NCBI RefSeq assembly: GCF_033115175.1
Contig: NC_084850.1
Location: 14,291,218 to 14,355,217 of the forward strand
Origin: Lepus europaeus
Lineage: Eukaryota; Chordata; Mammalia; Lagomorpha; Leporidae
Direction of reading: 5' to 3'
Length of the DNA: 64,000 bases
The notes beneath the pieces were generated by a model, which saw only the letters and a program-made list of their open reading frames with translations, was not told the DNA's origin and ran no database searches. Below, one piece after another: positions 32,851 through 44,142 of the stretch; the first letter of the stretch is position 1, and every line of letters starts with the position of its first letter. The position numbers and the translations under genes are program-made.

Positions 32851-34200
32851 GTTTCCAATTGTGTTCTCAATTCGCATGTCATCAATCTCTCCATCTTCAC
32901 ATTCCAGTACTGAAGTGTTGTTGTGCTCCTTGTGTGAAGCCATATATTCCTCCTTGTGCATTTTCCTCGCATTTAAATGTTTATTTTAGGCATTTGTAAA
33001 ATACTTGTTGGTTATCTCCACTGAAGGCTTTTATCTCTGTCTTAGTGGAGTGTCTGCTCCTTCAGTGGATACCTTAAAGTGTGTATTGAGTGAGGCCAGG
33101 GTACTTTGGCAAGCGCTTGAGGGTAGGGCAAGAGTCCAGAGTGACACCTAAAGAGTGTGTCATAGATATTCTCTATTGTCAGCATGGGGGAGGATATGAT
33201 CCAGTTGGCTGGCCTGATCACAGCCACACTTGCTCTCCTGCAAGGTGCACCATCTATGCAGAGTAAGCCCATAGTTGCTACAACCCCATCCATGCAGGTT
33301 CAAGAACTGCACAGGGGATGCATGAACTCCTCAGGGTGAGCACCGAACCTTCAGCGATTACCCACCACAGGCACTCAGAGAAATCTCAGGCTTTGAAGTC
33401 AGATCCAGCGATTGCTCAAAGACCCAGACACACACCACACTCTATCAAAGTCACAAAATTCTCACAGCCACTGCACACAGGGCTCCCACAGTCACAGGAA
33501 GCAGCAGATCTATTCGCAGTCACACAATCCTTCCCCGTTCACAGAGAGAGCCAAAGTATGAGCTAGCTGCACGCCTGACAGAAGTTGGTCAATGTTCCAC
33601 CTTGGCAAATCAAATCCAGACATCCTGATAGTTTCAGGGAAGAGGAGTGCTTCAAAGGCTGAAGTGGGAACCCCACCTCCTGACATCCCTCCAGGTCAGA
33701 CTGAATCAGTGGGGACTGCCAATTTGTCCCTCCAATAAAATTCCCCAGTGTCATGGGCCACACAAGCCTCTACTTACCTCATTAAGATGGCCCTTTCCCC
33801 TACTAGTGACCCAGTGTCCTTGTTGGGGGATGGGAATGAAGCAATGTGGTCTTCCTTCCTGAGGTTAGGTGGGTACAGTGCCCCAAAGTAGCACTCCCAT
33901 TGGGGCTCTAAGTCTGCGGCATTCACAAGGTTCTACTTTAAGCAATATGACTAGTGACACAGGCTGCTGCAAGTTTCTCTCACCTCGTTCCAAGATGGCA
34001 TCTCTTTCAGCCACCAGTTGCAGCAGTCACCAGTGGTGTTGTGTGATTGCCATCGCCATTGTTCCATGGCATTTCTCCTCTTTCTGTAAAATTTCCATTG
34101 CAAACCTCTCTCACATTGTTCTCTGGGATTGCAGTTCCTCTACTTTTCTTCTGTTATCTTCCCTCAGCCAAAATCAGCTAGTCATTTCCCTATTCAGCAA
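32851..34200. other. unassigned stretch next to antisense L1
   Basis: About 1.3 kb is absent from units 1 and 3 and has no ORF with family resemblance (longest 112 codons at 33869-34207). It ends where shared duplicon flank starts (34205). Position suggests it came in with the L1, perhaps as its antisense 5' portion, but I cannot show that. Confidence 0.4.
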
Positions 34201-34204
34201 GCTT

Positions 34205-35895
34205 TAACAGATACAATTCTAAGAAGATAACCATATTTCCTTCTCTCCCTCCTAAATATCCCCCTCCTTCCTTCATTTATTTTATTTTCCATTAATTTTT
34301 ATGATAGCATAGTTTCAATTCACCTTATAATCACATGCTTAATGCAGCACAAACCATAATGTTCAACTAGTAGAAAGTACACAGGTCATTGTTCCACAAG
34401 AATATAGACAAGGGCTATAAAAATGGTCAAATCATAAGATTTCATTTTCACTCATCTACATTACATTTTTCTGTATTCCATATTAATTACTACAAGTCAC
34501 AGAAAACATACATTTTTCTTTTGGGGACTGGCTTTGACAAACACCCTCCCCTCTGATTCCTATATTCAGAAACCCTCTTGTACCTTTTCAAGAGTGGCTA
34601 CTGGCTCAGGGCATGACAAGGAGGCCTCTCCTCTGTTTAAGGTGGTGAAACTCAATCTTAGTTTATAGTTCCGATCCTAACTTTTGACACTGCCTGGGCT
34701 ACCTCCTTGTGTATTCCTTAGTTCCTTGACCTCAAAACAAATCCCTCCAATCCCTCAGACTACCAAGGCAGAAATTAGTGATCTTGAAATCTAATCTGTA
34801 TGATCCAGGGCTTTGTAAGGTTCACAACTGGCCTGGGATGGAGATGGAGCCCTCTACTTTGCCTGAGATAGTTGACGTGCCCTCAATCCTGTCCAAAGCA
34901 CTTATTTATATTTAGTCTATACAGGCCCTAATTCTCTCTTGTTGCTGAACTTATGATCTTTTAGGCCAAGGCCCTCATTTCTCTGTCAGCACAGGAGCAA
35001 AAAATACAGGAGAAAACACCTCAGAATGATTTTCTTGTTTGGGACTTCCTCAAACATGAGCAGATTTCCATCTGTTTCTTTCTGGGAAGGGAAGTCCCCA
35101 TATGCTCTTCCTCAAGATCCATCCTCTGATGCCTGGCAGAGCCTGAGTTCCCTCCCTTCTCCTGATCTGCAGTCAGACACCTCTCATGCCATAGTGGGAA
35201 ATTAGAGGATCCCATATTTCCTCTCACCATGCTCCAAGTTGTCCCAGGGTGAAATAGATGGGAGTTTCTATTCAGAGGGGCATTTATACCTCCCTCAAGG
35301 TTTATCCAGTAATGTCCAGCAAAGTCTGTTCCTCTGCTCTTTTTACAACTAGTTCCCCTGCCTATGGGTCTCCTAGGACTAGCCACTGCTATAGGGCAGG
35401 TTTGGAGCCCATCTGGCAAGTGTGCTCTGAGGACTTCCTCAGAATTATACAGGAAAGAAGGAGAAGAAGTTTTAAAACTTCCCTCTGTCTCTTCTATCAC
35501 CTGCCCTCCATTTCAGATGAATCACTCTCCCCAACTTCACTTAAATTTACAAATCCTTCACTTCAAACATGCATAGCCTTCATCACAGACCTCAGTCTCC
35601 CCTACAAGTTCCTCATAGCTTTTTTCTTTAAACTTTGTTGTAGATACTTGTTTTTTTCATTAACTTTCTTGCCTTTTGGGTTTGATTTTGGGAGCCAAAA
35701 TGGGATTTGGGGAGTACAATCTTGATTGACTTCTTGGCAGCCACAGGTAAGGCACAAAATCAGTAAATAAGAATTGACATGTTTACAGTGAGTTGTGTCC
35801 CATCAATGAATATGATATACTGCCCTGTTTGTTTGGGACTTATTTGATTTGAATTAATCAGTAAACTTTTATATATTTATATCATGAAATAACTG
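34205..35895 (-). repeat. distal duplicon flank, unit 2
   Basis: It aligns with 48060-49400 and 50870-51860 in unit 3, and its first part with 19685-20245 in unit 1. It begins with antisense L1 3' UTR (to about 34525) and continues with block-like sequence ('actggctttgacaaacaccc', 'ctgcctgggctacctccttg'). The 155- and 159-codon frames at 35021-35725 overlap on opposite strands and show no family. Confidence 0.7.
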
Positions 35896-36179
35896 ATGTG
35901 CTGCATAGGAAAAAGGTTTTGAAAATCATCCAGTCTAGTAACCCATCACATCTTACATACACTAGTAGTCAGAAAATTCCTTCTATAAAGGCTAAAATTT
36001 GATCCTAAGTGACTTCTTACTCACTAGTTCTAGTCACGGTTTGTGGAACCAGAGTTTATCTAAACAACATGACAACCCTTCACATGTTTGCAGAGAGCCA
36101 ATATATTCTCCTCTCGCTTTTCTTCCAGAATAAAGATATTCATTTCCTTCAAAGGTTCTCCATGTATGTAAGTCAGCGT

Positions 36180-36505
36180 TTCATCACTACAACAAGCCAC
36201 TTTAGGCAGTCTACCTTTATGATATAGGAGAAAGCTATATTTTAGCTCACAGTTCTAGAGGTTCACAGTACAAAATTGTACAAAGCCCATTGGTTCCTGC
36301 TCTGGTGATGGCAGTCTGCTGGCATAGTCCTGAGGTCACACAGGGCATCACATGGCAAGAGGCAGGGAGTGTGTGTCTGTCTATATGCCCCTATCAACTT
36401 GTGATTTCTCTCTCATTATAAAGCCATCAAGATGTAATCATGGGGCTCCATATTAATTACCTAATCAAATCTGGTAATTTTTCAAAGGCCTCACCTTTAT
36501 TTTTT
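36180..36505 (-). mobile_element. MaLR-type LTR relic, antisense (shared with unit 3)
   Basis: 'ttagctcacagttctagagg', 'ctgctggcatagtcctgagg' and 'ttcaaaggcctcacc' mark an antisense MaLR solo LTR. It resumes after the C-SINE at 36784 ('cctttaaacatcataacgga'). The paralogue is 58610-58932. Confidence 0.6.
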
Positions 36506-36507
36506 CA

Positions 36508-36783
36508 GTTATTTATTTATTTGAAGCATAGATTTATATAGAGAGGAGAGAAAGAGAGAGATCCCACATCCACTTTTTTACTCTCAAAATGGCCACAACA
36601 ACCAGGGCTGTGCCAGGCTAAAGCCAGAAGCCAGGAGCCAGGTCTCCCACAAGGTTGTAGTGGGCCCATTAGCAGAGAGTTGGTTTGGAAAAGGAACAGC
36701 CAGGACATGAACTAATGCCAATATAGAATACCAGCATCTCAGGCTGCAGCTTAACCAGTTATGCCACAACATTGATCTCACAG
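36508..36783 (-). mobile_element. old C-SINE, antisense (shared with unit 3)
   Basis: It is a diverged copy, 'ttatttatttgaagcataga' to 'ttatgccacaacattgatct'. The same insertion in the same LTR occurs at 58936-59288, so it predates the duplication. Confidence 0.8.
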
Positions 36784-36994
36784 CCTAGCCTTTAAACATC
36801 ATAACGGAATTAAGTTTCTGGTCTGTTAGTACTACTAACTGAAACTTTGAGATCAATCTCCTAAGTCAGGGGAACAAATAGTAAACTAACAAAATCATAT
36901 GTCATTGTTTCTAGACCTTTCCATCCATTATATTAGTCACTAGCTTGCAGATACCTATTTAAATTTCAAGTATTTAAAATTCATTTCCTTGTGT

Positions 36995-37300
36995 CCATGT
37001 TGTAGCATGATGGGTTCAGCCACTACCTAGGACACTGACTCTCATTTTGGTACCAGTTCGAGTCCTATAGTCTCAGCTCCTGATTTGGCTCCCTACTAAT
37101 GTGCCTGGAAAAGCAGCAGAAGGTGTTCCATGGATTGGACCCTTGCACCCATGTGGGAGTCCCAGATGAATCTCCTGGCCATTGTGACCATTTGAGGAGT
37201 GAAGCAGTTGATGGAGGATCTGTGTGTGTGTGTGTGTGTGTCTTCTTCTCTCTCTTAACTATACTTTTAAAATAAATAATTAAATAAATCTTTCAAAAAA
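36995..37300 (+). mobile_element. old C-SINE
   Basis: It is a diverged copy with 'taccagttcgagtcctatag', a (TG)n run at 37223-37239 and 'aataaataattaaataaatc'. It is absent from units 2 and 4 at the same place. Confidence 0.8.
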
Positions 37301-38294
37301 GATTCACTTCCTCACTCATGCCAGTCACTTTTGAGGTTCTCAGCAGCCACATCAGGTTTGTAGCTGCTGTACTGAGAAGCACTGATTGTGAACATTTTTA
37401 TCATCTACTGATGAGTAGAACACCATTGAGTTGTGAGACAACTTCAGGTAGCCTAATATATTTGCAGATCTTAAAACCAGAAAAAGATAGGGATATAAAA
37501 AAAATGTCCAAAGAAATGAATAAAAATTACACACTTGATAAAAATTATAGTCCAACAGATCCAAGAATCTGAAAGAATCTCAAGAAAGAGAACCTTGAAG
37601 AAAATTATAACAAGCTACATAATAACCGATTTGTAAAACTAGGGCTAAAGAAAAAATCCTAAAAGTAGTCAGAGGTGAGGAGAACTACTTTTCCCAATAA
37701 GGAAAGCAAAGACATAAAATACAAAATATTGTGTGATTCCATTTGTGTGACATTTCCAAAAGGTACAAATCCATGATGATATTAAGATCAATGATTTTCC
37801 AGGGCTTATGGAAGGAACAAAGGGAGTGACCACTCAAAAACATAAATATTTTTATGTTTGGAGTCATGAAGAAGTTCTGGATATATATAGTGGTGGTGAC
37901 TGCTGAAACGTGTGAATATATTTAATTGTACACTTTAAGTGTCACTGAATTGTATACTTTAAAGTTAATTGAATGGTCAGTTTTATGTTATGTGTATTTT
38001 GGTAATAAAAAGGCCAGAGGAAAATAGAATATTTGTAAAGTACTGAGAGTTAAGGAACTGTCTACGTAGGTTTCTATACTCAGTGAAAATATATTTGAAA
38101 AACAAAGATAAAATAAAGGCTCTTTCAACTTACACAATGTGAAATAATTCATCACCAATGATGTGCACTACATGAAATACTATAAGGGAAATCTAGAAAA
38201 ATGAAAAAGGATCTCAAATAGAAATCTGAATCTACAAAAGGAATGAAGGACATCAGAAATTACAAATATATTAATAAGTACAAAAGATATTTTT

Positions 38295-38580
38295 CCAGGA
38301 CTTGTGCTGTAAAGGCTAAAGCCACCTCCTAAGGTGCTGGCATCCCATATGTGTGCATGTTTGAGTTCCAGCTGCTCCACTTCTGATCTAGCTCTGTATT
38401 ATGGCTTGGAAAAGCAGTAGAAGATGGTCCAAGTTCTTGGGCCCCTGCACCCATGTGGGAGTCCCAGAGAACACTCCTGGCTTCTGGGTTCAGATTGGCT
38501 CAGCTCTAGCCATTGCAGCCATTTGGAGAGTGAACCAGCGGCTGAAAGACCTCTCTCCCTCTCTCTTTCTACCTCTGCTT
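38295..38580 (+). mobile_element. C-SINE2, 3' end truncated
   Basis: It runs 'ccaggacttgtgctgtaaag' through 'tgaaccagcggctgaaagac' and CT-rich sequence, then stops without the usual AATAAA/A tail near 38590. Confidence 0.78.
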
Positions 38581-40280
38581 CTCTATAACTTCACCCTTTT
38601 GTATATACTTCCTTTTTGTATAAATGTCTTAAATGATAATTGGCAATTAAAATGAATGCTAAAATACAGAAATTTTCAACTTATGGAGAGATAAAATGTA
38701 CGCTGAAATAGACTAAAGGCTAAGAAGGGAGAAATGATCACGGGCCATTCATTCTGGTCAAGTTGCATGGGATAGGGCTACCTGTTTTCTTCTTTGTATA
38801 TAAAGCTCTGGCACAGTGACTCATTTTTTAAAATATTTGCCACACAAAACTAAAATTTACTCCAGGTTAAAATAGACATATTTGATTAGAGGAGTAAGTT
38901 TCTGGGTACTGATGTGTGCAAGCTTTGTTTTAGACAAATAATGCCAAGAGTAAAATCTTTTTTTAATTATTTTATTTTATTTAAGGAATGCAACTTCATG
39001 CATTTAATATATACAGATTTTGGAGCATGAGGATTCTACCCCCGCACCTCCTTCCCATCCATGCTCCTGCCCTTCTTTCTCCTCCCTCTTCCTTTCCCAT
39101 TCTTATTTTTTACATAGATCAATTTTTCAGATAATTTTACACTCATAAAATTAACCCTATGCTAATGACCAGAGATAGCAGATGTCAGATTGAAAAGTCA
39201 AATTATATCATTGTATATATAATATGACCCATGTATACAAGCCACACACAAAGACACAAAAAGCCACACACACACATATGCACATACACACACATGAATA
39301 GTTTAAGGAGAATGCATATTATGAAAAATGAATTTAGAAAATTTCTGTTTCAAAATAAACTCTTCTAATCTCATTTTCCATAAATTATGTATTGTTACAT
39401 GTATATATATATGCATATGTCTATTATATGTGTATATGCGTATATATTGTTGTAGGTATGCTATATATTTATATGTATACAAATAAATAAATATATATAT
39501 ATACATATATACAGACACATATAAGAATAAGAAACACTCTGCTGGACTTCTGAGAATTTTCGCCCTGTAAATTCTACTCTGAGTAACTTAAACCCAAGTA
39601 TCTCTACTCCTAACACAGTACCTTTGAAAAATGAATGAAGGAGTCAAGGAGAAGGGTATTTAATTTACTAAGATTTACTAATATTTCTCCTACTTTCTTG
39701 TATGAGTCAAACAAATCCAGGAACATATCATTTGATTATAAAGAATAGATTGAAAGGGTAAAATATGTAAAAAATTTAGCCATTCTCTATTTTTTCTTTG
39801 TATTTTCTACACACCAGATAAATATCAATAACTATGAACATGACACTCAAAAACTCAGATTCTAATGCCAACAAATATTTATTTTAGTCTTAAAAATTTT
39901 TAATGAAAAGTGAAATCTTGTACATTTTTATGGGGTACAGAGCATTATTTCAACACGTACACAAAATAAAAGAACAAATCAGGCAGTTACCTTTTTCATA
40001 GCTTTTATGTATGTTTGGAGCCAATAAATTCTTCTTTTCCAATTGTTTACACAGTATATAACATATTATTATGAACAATACTCACACTATTGTGCTCATA
40101 ACACTGAAACTTATTACTCAATCAAATGGGGTTTTGGTATCCATTATCTTCTACTAACAGGAATAATATTTGAAAAATATCACAAAAAAGATAACATATA
40201 AACCATTAAATCATCCATATAAAACAGGAACATAAAGTAATCATACAATATGCTCTCTCTTACCTGTCCCTGAATCTCCA

Positions 40281-41734
40281 CTATTTATAACCTATACTGC
40301 TCTCTTCCAACCACTCTCTCCAAACACTGATTGAAGAATCTGCCTCACTATTTACCTGGGATAGGACAAACTCCTGATCAATGCTGTGCAATGAACATGC
40401 AGTAGTGCTATTCACAGGGCCTTGCTTGATCACTTCTGTTTATTTTTGCCAAAAATTCCAGAACTTTCATTTTGCTAGTTTCTTTAAAAAAAGATTTATT
40501 TATTTATTTGAAAGTCAGAGTTACACAGAGAGAGAAGGAGAAGCAGAGAGAGAGAGAAGTTTTCCATCCTCTACTTCACTCCCCAATTGGCCACAACAGC
40601 TGGAATTGCGCCGATCCACAGACAGGAGCCAGAGTTTCTTCTGGGTCTCCTACACAGGTGCAGGGGCCCAAGTACTTGGGCAATCCTCAGCTGCTTTCCC
40701 AGGCCGTAGCAAAGAGCTGGAATGGAAGTGGAGCAGCCAGGTCTCGAACCGGCTCCCATATAGATGCCAGCACTGCAGGCGGCTGTTTTACCTGCTATGC
40801 CACAGCGCTGGCCCCTCATTTTGCTAGTTTCAGCATGGGCTCTTGATCCCCACAGGAACCCATATTTTGGGGGGTCACTGTGGGGTACCTGCTGGTTCTC
40901 TGGGTAATTTTCCTTCACCCAATCATTGGTGGTGAATTTCCAGGGCTCCCCATAGATGAAGTGCTCCCTCCCAGGATACACTCCCAACATACTTAAGAAT
41001 TCCCAGATACTATCCTTAGAGGCATGGTTACCCTCTATGAATATCACACCCAGGATAACTATCAGAAGGCTGGTTTTAGGCATATTAAAGTCGTCACTCA
41101 ACATCTCACAAGACGTGAGGCCTAGTAAGTTGACAAGGATGTTTTTGCCCTGGGGGGTGGGGGACACTTCCCTTATGTCAATGCCAAAAATCACCTCCAA
41201 GCACTTAGAGGCTCTCTTGAAGATCTCAAGAAATTGGTCGCAGAAGTCTTTGAAGACAAACTCGAGCATTTCTGCTTTCATGACAGGTTCCTTCAGTCAA
41301 TATTTCAGAATCAGAAAGTGCATCAAATCAGTCACCCTCTCTTCTACTGGGTCTTTGGGAAAGTAATTAGTGTCTTGGGAGTACTGCCAGGTGCTTGAGT
41401 TCCTCTCTTCTTGCCTTATGGACACATCTTCTGATATATTGAATGAAGTGGAGGAAGTGTAGAAGGTCAGAGGAATCTGGGAAAGATTAAGAATCCCAGT
41501 AGCAGGCAGATTGCCTTCCACTGGAGTATTAGGCATAAGACAGGAAGAGGAGGAAGGAAGTTGTGTTTTGGGGCAAAGAGGAAGAGGACTGGCCAGAGAA
41601 GCTTAAAGAGGAAACAAAGTGTCCTTTTCCTCATCAACTGTGGGAACCTGTGCAATGTTCAGGTGCTGTCTTTCATCTCAATCCTGAAATTCTGACTCAA
41701 GGGTGAGGCATGGGCACTTTGCAAAGCAAGGCGT
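40281..41734 (-). pseudogene. MAGE pseudogene of unit 3
   Basis: It aligns over its whole length with the intact CDS at 3957-5111. The start-equivalent codon at 41734-41732 is ACG instead of ATG. Indels shift the frame in the serine-rich N-terminal part (about 41560-41700). A TGA stands at 41299-41297 where the intact gene has CGA, just after FLILKY of the MAGE homology domain. A C-SINE (40483-40815) splits the domain after ETSKM. About 70 bases are missing near 40437. The two longest remaining frames are 41297-41536 (79 codons) and 40571-41281 (236 codons); the second reads from the domain into the SINE. Between breaks the domain is very close to the intact gene (CLEVIFGIDIREV, MPKTSLLIVILGVIFIEG), so decay is fairly recent. 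Confidence 0.93.
40483..40815 (-). mobile_element. C-SINE2 inserted in the MAGE pseudogene, 16-base target-site duplication
   Basis: The element runs from 'tttaaaaaaagatttattta' to 'tatgccacagcgctggcccc'. 'tcattttgctagtttc' is duplicated at 40467-40482 and 40816-40831, both matching MAGE coding sequence (compare 4205-4222). It lies in the same orientation as the pseudogene. Frames at 40381-40846 (plus) are SINE shadows. Confidence 0.95.
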
Positions 41735-41876
41735 GATGACTCTGAATGAAGACAGCAGGCAAGAATGACAAGGAGTGTGGGTGACAGGATCCCACCAGCC
41801 TGTAGGAGAAAGGGACAGTGTGAGTGGTCTCACCTAATAAACTCACCCATGATGGCCCTGCAAAGGGTTGACTTAC

Positions 41877-41951
41877 AATTTTTCTCTTTAGGTAATATCC
41901 TAAAGTCTCACAGGTCTTCTATCGTTCTGGTGCAACCTGTCTATTCAGAAC
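41877..41951 (-). pseudogene. exon 2 of the unit 3 MAGE pseudogene
   Basis: Acceptor 'cttccctag' and donor 'aaaatt|gtaagt' are both kept, and the next acceptor is at 41800. Splice signals therefore outlived the reading frame, and the locus could still yield a spliced non-coding RNA. Confidence 0.75.
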
Positions 41952-44016
41952 CTAGGGAAGTATGTGACAAAGCTCTTCAGAGGGCATGAAGCCAGCCAGT
42001 ACTGTGTCAGGCTCCAGGGCAGAGGGGTTCCCTCTCTTGTGAGGGTGTACAGCTCTCACTAAACATTTAAGGTGTGCATCTCACCTTATCACCTGAACAG
42101 CCAAGACCTTTTAACTTCTGTGATCCAGGGCGTGTGACTCAGAGCAGGGCCTTCAGGTTTGATTATTGGAGCCCATTAGAGGAATTGAGAGGGCCTCTCT
42201 GATTGAAGATGATACACACAGCTCTAACCCCAACCCCAGGTCCAGAGCTGACAAGTCAGGATGGACTCTGAAAGGTCTCCTCGTTCTCAGGTAGACTGTC
42301 ACTTCAAAATCCTTAGGCCCTCAACTCTCCCCAGTCATGGCCTCTTCCCCTATGCTGAACTGAGGCTAAATTCTCAGAACAAGATCTCACATTGCCATGA
42401 CCAAGATGATGAAGTTAAAGAGTATCATGTCCAGGGCATCCTTGAGATGACAGAAAAGGCTGGGTTAACTCTGTAGGAATTCCGTTTCTCCTAGGTGAAA
42501 AGCACCCTCATTCGTCTCACTGATATCCGACAGGATTCAGAATACAACCTCCTTTATCATCCTGTGTCTGCTCCCTCAGAAGAAATCCTCTGGGAGATTG
42601 TGGGTCCTTGGTCTTCACTCAAACTCTTTACATGACACTCTGGAAGTTTCTGAGTTGTCTCCCTCTGCTGACCTGAAATGAATCGCCCTCAGACTTTCAC
42701 CTCTCAGAACAAGGTCCTCACTTCCTTGAGTACATGGTCAAATGTAAAGGGGCACAACGTATGGTCACCCTGACTGAGCTTTTCAGTGATGACAGTAGGC
42801 TGGGCCCCATGTGTACTGCAGTGGAAGAATCCCACAGTTGTCCCTCCTTTTATGCCTTAAAGGGCCTGGCCCACACCCTGCTGTCCTGACACTGTCCCAT
42901 CAGACCAGGACTCTAACAATCTAAGAAAATTCTCCACTCTTGAAGAACATGAGAGTGCACCAAGTCTTGCCTTCCCTGTCTGGGTTTAATAAGGCAGAAA
43001 CTAGGAGACAGCCAGACTCTGCGGAATCCCTTCCTTCTGAAGTGGCAAGTATTTTGGTCCTCACCAGAATTCTAACCTTGGCACCTGTTAATGACTGGCA
43101 TTACTTCTTTAGCTGAGCTGCTGTTATCCCCACAGATCACAACTCTCACTTCCCTGAGGTTCAAGACAAAATGAATACATATCACAATCAATCACTGCTG
43201 CCAAGGCTGGGTCCCATCTGCTCTTGATGGGGTGGGGGCTGGAGCTATGCTCAGTAATCCTTCATAGTATTCAACTTTACTCTGGGCCACATCCTTTAAA
43301 AAAGCCAGACTCCATCAGACCTAACCTTGGAGGAACTGAGGATGTACAACATCTGACCAACCCTGCTTTGGTCTTCCCAACCTAAGATAATGATACAGTT
43401 TGACACTGTGGGATCTTTGTTGTGGAGTGTGGGGCAAATTCTGTCCTCAAGAAGGGTTTTAACATTGACTCCTGTTCAAGCTTGAGACTCTTCCCTCTGC
43501 TTACTTGATGTGACTCCATCAATTGACCATCCTTCGTGTTGAAACCTAGACACTCATCTCTCTGAGACCATAAAGACAAAAGTGAGCAAATACCCATTTG
43601 AGAAACCCCTGCTTAAGGTCTCCAAGGATTGATAACAGAGGCTGGATCACATTTTGGGGGGATGTGGGGCAGGGTGGGGTTATTCCTGTGCCTCAGGCAT
43701 GGTCTGGTCTTACTTCCTCTGGTGACCTGACATCACACTCTCAGACCAAGGCCTCCCATCTCGCAGACACACTCATCACATGGAGGAAATGAGACACTAC
43801 ATATTGGGCCACTTCTTCCCAGAGCTCCTCAGAGGTGAGAGTGGAGACAGACTAGAATTTATACATGAGACCTTGTGTCTGTGTTACAGGGTAACAATGT
43901 ACTCTAAAAATCTTTTCCTTACCTTGATTCTTGAAAGATCCTGGGACTTTTTCCTATGCTGATGTCACACACTCTAACTAAAGCTTTCGCCTCCTTGAGA
44001 AACTCCAGAAAGAACC

Positions 44017-44033
44017 ATCGGATGGAAGACTGG

Positions 44034-44084
<51 letters not shown>

Positions 44085-44142
44085 ATCCTCTCTCTGTGTA
44101 ACTCTGACTCTCAAGTAAAAAATAAATAAAAATCTTTAAAAA
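44017..44142 (+). mobile_element. C-SINE 3' half with long (CT)n
   Basis: 'accatcggatggaagactgg', a (CT)n run at 44035-44081 and 'aaaaataaataaaaatcttt' remain. It inserted in block C at the site whose empty form is near 16410. Confidence 0.8.

Larger units (their letters stand above)
35896..36910 (+). repeat. terminal duplicon flank, unit 2
   Basis: It aligns with 58340-59420, for example 'gtgctgcataggaaaaaggt' against 'atgctgcataggaaaaggat', including the LTR and C-SINE inside it. In unit 2 it continues directly from 35895. In unit 3 the two parts are 6.4 kb apart. Confidence 0.75.
36911..39600 (+). repeat. MAGE duplicon flank, unit 3, with old L1M 3' end
   Basis: It aligns with 20351-22480. 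The L1M 3' end is at about 37690-38015, ending 'attttggtaataaaaaggcc'. From 38955 to 39165 there is an extra insert, absent from unit 2, with 'cttcatgcatttaatatata' and CT-rich sequence like an antisense L1 3' end. TATA/TGTG microsatellites lie at 39390-39520. Confidence 0.75.

Noticed and set aside
35021..35725. Overlapping 159- and 155-codon ORFs on opposite strands
   Set aside because: They lie in diverged duplicon flank, are broken in the unit 3 paralogue near 49.0-49.3 kb and 51.0-51.3 kb, and match no family I know.
40571..41281. 236-codon ORF as a functional short MAGE protein
   Set aside because: It starts inside the MAGE homology domain at a codon that is ACA in the intact gene and runs into a SINE. 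It is a remnant of a pseudogene.
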